This document shows, one piece after another, positions 7,597-10,391 of a DNA stretch of 10,391 bases. Positions within the stretch are counted from its first letter, which is position 1; each line of letters begins with the position of its first letter. Under the pieces are notes generated by a model. It ran no database searches and was not told where the DNA came from. It saw only the letters and a list, made by a program, of their open reading frames with translations. Source of the stretch: Candidatus Dojkabacteria bacterium (GTDB lineage Bacteria; Patescibacteriota; Dojkabacteria; B142; OLB20); NCBI GenBank assembly GCA_020429485.1, contig JAGQLK010000028.1:1-10391 (forward strand). The letters run 5' to 3'. A program made the translations under genes and the position numbers.

Positions 7597-8190
7597 ATGG
7601 CGAACATAACAAAAAGTCTAGATTCTTTATTTATCTCGAAGGTAAGAATAAAAGCAATTAAATACTTCCTTTTCAATCTGGATACGCCGATACACTTACG
7701 AGGCGCGGTACGAGAACTGAAAGAAGAAATTAATGCTGTTAGAAGAGAGTTGAATAGACTTGAAGCAATCAAATTTCTTCTTAGTGAGACTAGAGGCAAC
7801 AGAAAGTATTTTTCTCTGAATCCAGAATATCCTTTATTAGCAGAGCTTATGGGGATTTTTCATAAGGCTTTCGGCTTAGGTGGAGCAGTGGTGTCTAGTC
7901 AGACTAAGCTTGGTGATGTAAAGTATGCGATTTTGACTTACTCATTTGCTCAAAACATGAAAACTAATACTCAGAATGTTGATTTAGTTTTAATTGGAGA
8001 TATTGATCTGAAAGTTTTAGCAGAGATAGTAGAAGAGGCAGAAAAAAATCTAGGTCGAGAAATTATTTATACAGTTCTTAAAGAAAACGAATTCAATCTT
8101 CGTAAGAAGCGAAGAGATGCATTTGTAATGGAGTTACTTATCAATGGGAAGATAATACTTATAGGCAACCCAATTGAATTAAGTGCATAA
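7597..8190 (+). CDS. Winged helix-turn-helix protein fused to a degenerate nucleotidyltransferase-like domain
   Basis: A 197-residue protein. Residues 8-75 are a winged helix of the ArsR/MarR-like kind: LDSLFISKVRIKAIKYFL, then INAVRRELNRLEAIKFL as recognition region, then a wing ETRGNRKYFSLN. Residues 100-195 match a Pol-beta-type minimal nucleotidyltransferase fold, with VKYAILTYSFAQN, QNVDLVLIGDIDLKVL, LGREIIYTVLKENEF and a closing GKIILIG. The catalytic signature is broken: GS is YS (115-116), and the DxD metal pair reads N127-x-D129. It is therefore probably a DNA-binding regulator with a non-catalytic or nucleotide-sensing domain (inference). It is preceded by an 81-base gap, so it likely begins a transcript. 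Its stop overlaps the next start (TAATG), implying translational coupling with the HEPN-nucleotidyltransferase gene. The ATG at 7597 fits the family N-terminus. Confidence 0.85.
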   Translation: MANITKSLDSLFISKVRIKAIKYFLFNLDTPIHLRGAVRELKEEINAVRRELNRLEAIKFLLSETRGNRKYFSLNPEYPLLAELMGIFHKAFGLGGAVVSSQTKLGDVKYAILTYSFAQNMKTNTQNVDLVLIGDIDLKVLAEIVEEAEKNLGREIIYTVLKENEFNLRKKRRDAFVMELLINGKIILIGNPIELSA

Positions 8191-9002
8191 TGAACAGATC
8201 ACTACAGCCACTTAAGAATACACCACAATCTAAAGATAAATATAAAACCTGGTTAAGACAGGCGAGATTTGATCTAGAAGCTGCTAGACTCAGTCTAGGA
8301 AATGGCTTTAACGAGTGGGCTGCATATCAATCAGAACAAGCTGTAGAGAAGGCTCTCAAGTCCATATTAGTACATGCTGGTTGGAGACCACCTAGAGTTC
8401 ATAAATTACCTGTTCTTTTAGGAATGTGTAACTCTGTAAATGATAAATGTAAACAAACGAAGTTTAACTTCAAACATTTGGAATCATTTACATTTATTTC
8501 AAGATATCCTTTTTTAATACCGAGTAAGGATCACCAAACTCCGCACGAACTAATTTCACATGAGGAAGCACAGAAAGCAGTATTGCAAGCAGATGATTTT
8601 CTAGACAAAGTAAATAATATCCTGAGTATTCCTGTCGAAGAAATACCTGTAGCTGCTATGGCTGACGAAATGTTTACTAGAGAGCAGATTGATGAAAGGC
8701 TTAAGGAGGTAAAACAAATATTGATCGATGAATTTAATCCGAGCAAAATAATCTTATTTGGTAGCTTTGCAAGAAACGGAGCTATTTCAAGAACTAAAAC
8801 TATGGATATTATGATAGTAGCTGATACTGATCTCAAATTTATTGAAAGAATCAAAAGAGCGAGGGAAATTACACAAGGGCACTCACCTATAATAGAACCA
8901 CTGGTTTATACTCCAGATGAGTTTAAATTTATGGTTGAAGAAGAAGGTGAAGGATTTATTGAAAATGCGCTTGAAGAAGGTATAGAAATTTATTCTAGAT
9001 AA
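8190..9002 (+). CDS. HEPN domain fused to MNT-type nucleotidyltransferase domain
   Basis: A 270-residue fusion. Residues 20-144 are a HEPN domain: WLRQARFDLEAARLSL, the core EWAAYQSEQAVEKALKSIL (42-60), RVHKLPVLL, SRYPFLIPS and a final helix HEEAQKAVLQADDFL. The RX4-6H RNase motif of toxic HEPN proteins is not seen; R105 and H115 are nine residues apart. Residues 162-260 are an MNT-like nucleotidyltransferase: REQIDERLKEVKQIL, KIILFGSFARNGA (GS at 191-192), TKTMDIMIV and PIIEPLVYTPDEF. The first Asp of the DxD pair is Thr204; D206 and a later acid, E236, remain. HEPN and MNT usually occur as separate toxin and antitoxin genes. Here they are one chain, coupled by a TAATG overlap to the upstream winged-helix gene and followed after 8 bases by a HIT hydrolase. 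Domain calls are good; function is open. Confidence 0.9.
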   Translation: MNRSLQPLKNTPQSKDKYKTWLRQARFDLEAARLSLGNGFNEWAAYQSEQAVEKALKSILVHAGWRPPRVHKLPVLLGMCNSVNDKCKQTKFNFKHLESFTFISRYPFLIPSKDHQTPHELISHEEAQKAVLQADDFLDKVNNILSIPVEEIPVAAMADEMFTREQIDERLKEVKQILIDEFNPSKIILFGSFARNGAISRTKTMDIMIVADTDLKFIERIKRAREITQGHSPIIEPLVYTPDEFKFMVEEEGEGFIENALEEGIEIYSR

Positions 9003-9010
9003 AATATCTA

Positions 9011-9469
9011 ATGTACAATCACGCACCTCAAGATTATACCTGTCCAATCTGCATAGCATTAGATGGCAATGAGAATGATGATACTTGGATTAAGCAGGCT
9101 GATATTTTCTATAAAGATGATAAAGTAGCCGCACTCATTAATTCGAAGTTTCTAGTTAGCAATCCTGGACATGTAATTGTTGTGCCACTTGAACACTATG
9201 AAAACCTTTATGAACTTCCTGAGGATATTAGTCATAGAATCATTGAAGTGAGCAAAATGGTAGCTCTAGCAATGAAAAAAGCTAGAAAATGTGATGGGAT
9301 AACAGTGAGACAGAATAACGAACCTGCATCTGAACAGCACGCATTTCATTATCATATGCACCTTGTACCACGGTTTAACAATGATGAATTCACATTAAAT
9401 GACGAAACATATGTATCAGATCCTGGTGATCGAATTCCATATGCACAAGAGCTGAAAAAGTACCTCTAA
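9011..9469 (+). CDS. HIT-family nucleotide hydrolase/transferase
   Basis: A 152-residue cytoplasmic HIT protein, a family that cleaves nucleoside phosphoramidates, AMP conjugates or dinucleoside polyphosphates through a histidine intermediate. The HxHxHxx signature is H113-Y-H115-M-H117-L-V, followed by PR, with H115 the expected nucleophile. The nucleotide-pocket region has VRQNNEPASEQHAFHYH, a variant of the usual NxxxxxGQxVxHxHxH in which the Gly position reads S/E. A CPIC pair (11-14) together with PGH (H54) suggests the structural zinc found in many Hint-like proteins. The segment FLVSNPGHVIVVPLEH (47-62) is the canonical strand before the HIT motif. The rest of the chain, about 30 residues, ends in a Tyr/Lys-rich helix. 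It begins 8 bases after the HEPN-nucleotidyltransferase gene, so it is probably in the same operon. Its substrate cannot be told from sequence. Confidence 0.93.
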   Translation: MYNHAPQDYTCPICIALDGNENDDTWIKQADIFYKDDKVAALINSKFLVSNPGHVIVVPLEHYENLYELPEDISHRIIEVSKMVALAMKKARKCDGITVRQNNEPASEQHAFHYHMHLVPRFNNDEFTLNDETYVSDPGDRIPYAQELKKYL

Positions 9470-9548
9470 ACAAAACTTCTTTTTTCACTATTTTAGATAT
9501 ATTCTGAACAGGATTATATATTGTTTGATCGCAACTGGTAGTTCATTC

Positions 9549-9557
9549 TGTTATAAT
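9549..9557 (+). promoter_or_regulatory. Extended -10 promoter of the amidase gene
   Basis: TG-T-TATAAT is a perfect extended -10 element (TGn plus TATAAT at 9552-9557) in the 110-base gap before the amidase gene. A TTGATC (9525-9530) could act as a -35, but its spacing of 21 bases is long; extended -10 promoters can work without a -35. A start about 7 bases downstream would leave a leader of roughly 16 bases. A T-rich stretch (9479-9485) early in the same gap may help end the upstream transcript, but no convincing stem accompanies it. Confidence 0.55.
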
Positions 9558-9579
9558 TATTGCATAGCAGAAAACATAA

Positions 9580-10391
9580 ATGCCTAGAGTAATAGTATCA
9601 TCTGGACATACTTCAAAGAGTCCAGGTACAGTTGCAAATGGATTGAAAGAAGTTGATTTAGCTAGAAAAATTGCTAAAGCAACACTCCCTCATTTAAGAC
9701 AGAATGGTGTAATCACACTTTCTGTTCCACCTGATATGGATTTATTCCAAAGACTAGAATGGATTAATAAAACTGGGTATGACGAAAATACAGGAGACAT
9801 TGCTATCGAAATTCATATTAATGACGGTGGCGATAGTGGTGTAGAGGCATGGTATGAAGGTGAAGGCGATACAGAATCTAAGAGATTAACAGAGACTCTA
9901 CTTCAAGAAGTAACAGCAGAAAGTGGATTAACTAATAAAGGAAGCAAAAGTGAATATGATCATGATTTAGGATCAATAGCATTTTTACATGAAGTGCATC
10001 CAGTAGCATCATTAATTGAATGTGGATATATTGATAATGAAAAAGATGCTGAATTTCTGAAAGATGATAATAATATCGCTAAGCTGGGTAAAGGAATTGC
10101 AAAAGGAATTCTAAAGTATTTAAATATAGAATATAGAGAAGCTCAAATGCCGGCTAATAATAATCAACAACCGCAAACAAATCAAAACCAATCTACAGCC
10201 AAGCCAGCAGCAAAACCTAGAATTAGGCCTGCTGGTAACAACTCTACCATGCCACCTGTTTCGGCAGTGGGAAATAGTGGTGGAGATGGAAACAATAGTA
10301 TCCCAGTACCAAATAATGCAGGTTTGGGAAACCCAATGGCAGGATTAGGGAATCCAGGTGGTATGGGAGGATTTGGCGCAGGTGGAGCAGG
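9580..10391 (+). CDS. N-acetylmuramoyl-L-alanine amidase (amidase_3 type) with low-complexity C-terminal tail, 3' truncated by window
   Basis: Amidase_3 enzymes are zinc hydrolases that cut the bond between N-acetylmuramic acid and L-Ala of peptidoglycan. 270 codons are visible before the window ends. The expected zinc ligands are H10 (VIVSSGHTSKSPGT), E24 (GLKEVDLARKIA) and H79 (IAIEIHINDG), and the catalytic Glu is E147 (SLIECGYIDNEKDAEFL), all present. The catalytic domain covers about 3-182. Beyond it comes a Gln/Asn/Pro-rich linker (about 188-240), then a Gly/Asn/Pro-rich stretch with two GLGNP repeats that continues past the edge. There is no signal peptide. TAA at 9577-9579 is in frame directly before the ATG, so no upstream extension exists, and a later start would lose H10. 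The encoded enzyme thus appears cytoplasmic, or is exported or released by an unusual route. An extended -10 promoter precedes it, and there is no Shine-Dalgarno. Confidence 0.9.
   Translation, partial: MPRVIVSSGHTSKSPGTVANGLKEVDLARKIAKATLPHLRQNGVITLSVPPDMDLFQRLEWINKTGYDENTGDIAIEIHINDGGDSGVEAWYEGEGDTESKRLTETLLQEVTAESGLTNKGSKSEYDHDLGSIAFLHEVHPVASLIECGYIDNEKDAEFLKDDNNIAKLGKGIAKGILKYLNIEYREAQMPANNNQQPQTNQNQSTAKPAAKPRIRPAGNNSTMPPVSAVGNSGGDGNNSIPVPNNAGLGNPMAGLGNPGGMGGFGAGGA

Noticed and set aside
8190..9002. A classical HEPN RNase toxin with RX4-6H
   Set aside because: The only nearby R...H pair (R105, H115) is spaced nine residues apart, in a family-typical RYP segment, so RNase activity is not supported.
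9470..9500. Intrinsic terminator after the HIT gene (T-run at 9480-9485)
   Set aside because: Only an A/T stem with a bulge, overlapping the end of the coding region, can be drawn with GAAAAAGT upstream; it is too weak to call.
9505..9545. TGAAC...GTTCA inverted repeat as an operator before the amidase gene
   Set aside because: Five-base arms separated by 31 bases are expected by chance and the flanks do not extend the pairing.
1..10391. CRISPR array, tRNA/rRNA genes, insertion sequences or att sites
   Set aside because: No regularly spaced direct repeats, cloverleaf-like segments, transposase frames or long terminal repeats were seen; gaps between genes are all 110 bases or less.

Overview
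The window is about 10.4 kb of AT-rich, densely packed bacterial chromosome. All eleven genes lie on the plus strand, intergenic gaps are 110 bases or less, and Arg codons are mostly AGA. None of the ten internal gene starts has a Shine-Dalgarno-like purine run. Nine of the ten visible stop codons are TAA and one is TGA. Housekeeping proteins are recognisable but divergent, and single-domain oddities (winged-helix/nucleotidyltransferase, HEPN/nucleotidyltransferase) sit beside them. Together this suggests a reduced-genome lineage such as the Candidate Phyla Radiation (Patescibacteria). That placement is inference from gene style; no marker here proves it.

Bases 1-5619 form one probable transcription unit with gaps of 2-24 bases. 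It holds the 3' half of pnp (polynucleotide phosphorylase), a divergent murJ (lipid II flippase family), a single-pass membrane protein of unknown function, holA (clamp-loader delta subunit) and a secreted protein. That last protein joins an apparently dead peptidoglycan-recognition/amidase-2-like domain to a C-terminal SH3b domain. The block mixes RNA turnover, replication and cell envelope.

Bases 5620-7515 hold an unrecognised soluble protein with a good -10 box just upstream and a weak hairpin/U-tract behind it, followed by a complete recA. No classical SOS box is visible before recA.

Bases 7597-9469 hold a compact three-gene cassette. It has a winged-helix protein fused to a degenerate nucleotidyltransferase, a HEPN-nucleotidyltransferase fusion joined to it by a one-base TAATG overlap, and a HIT-family nucleotide hydrolase 8 bases further on. 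HEPN/MNT pairs are known toxin-antitoxin modules in which the MNT protein AMPylates the HEPN protein, and HIT enzymes cleave AMP conjugates. The arrangement is therefore suggestive of a nucleotidylation-based regulatory module. Both nucleotidyltransferase domains, however, lack the first Asp of the usual DxD metal site. This is the most interesting part of the window.

Bases 9470-10391 hold an intergenic region with an extended -10 promoter, then the 5' part of an amidase_3-type N-acetylmuramoyl-L-alanine amidase. All metal and catalytic residues are visible, but there is no signal peptide, and an in-frame stop sits immediately before the ATG. After the catalytic domain the protein runs into a Gln/Asn/Pro/Gly-rich low-complexity tail that is cut by the window edge.
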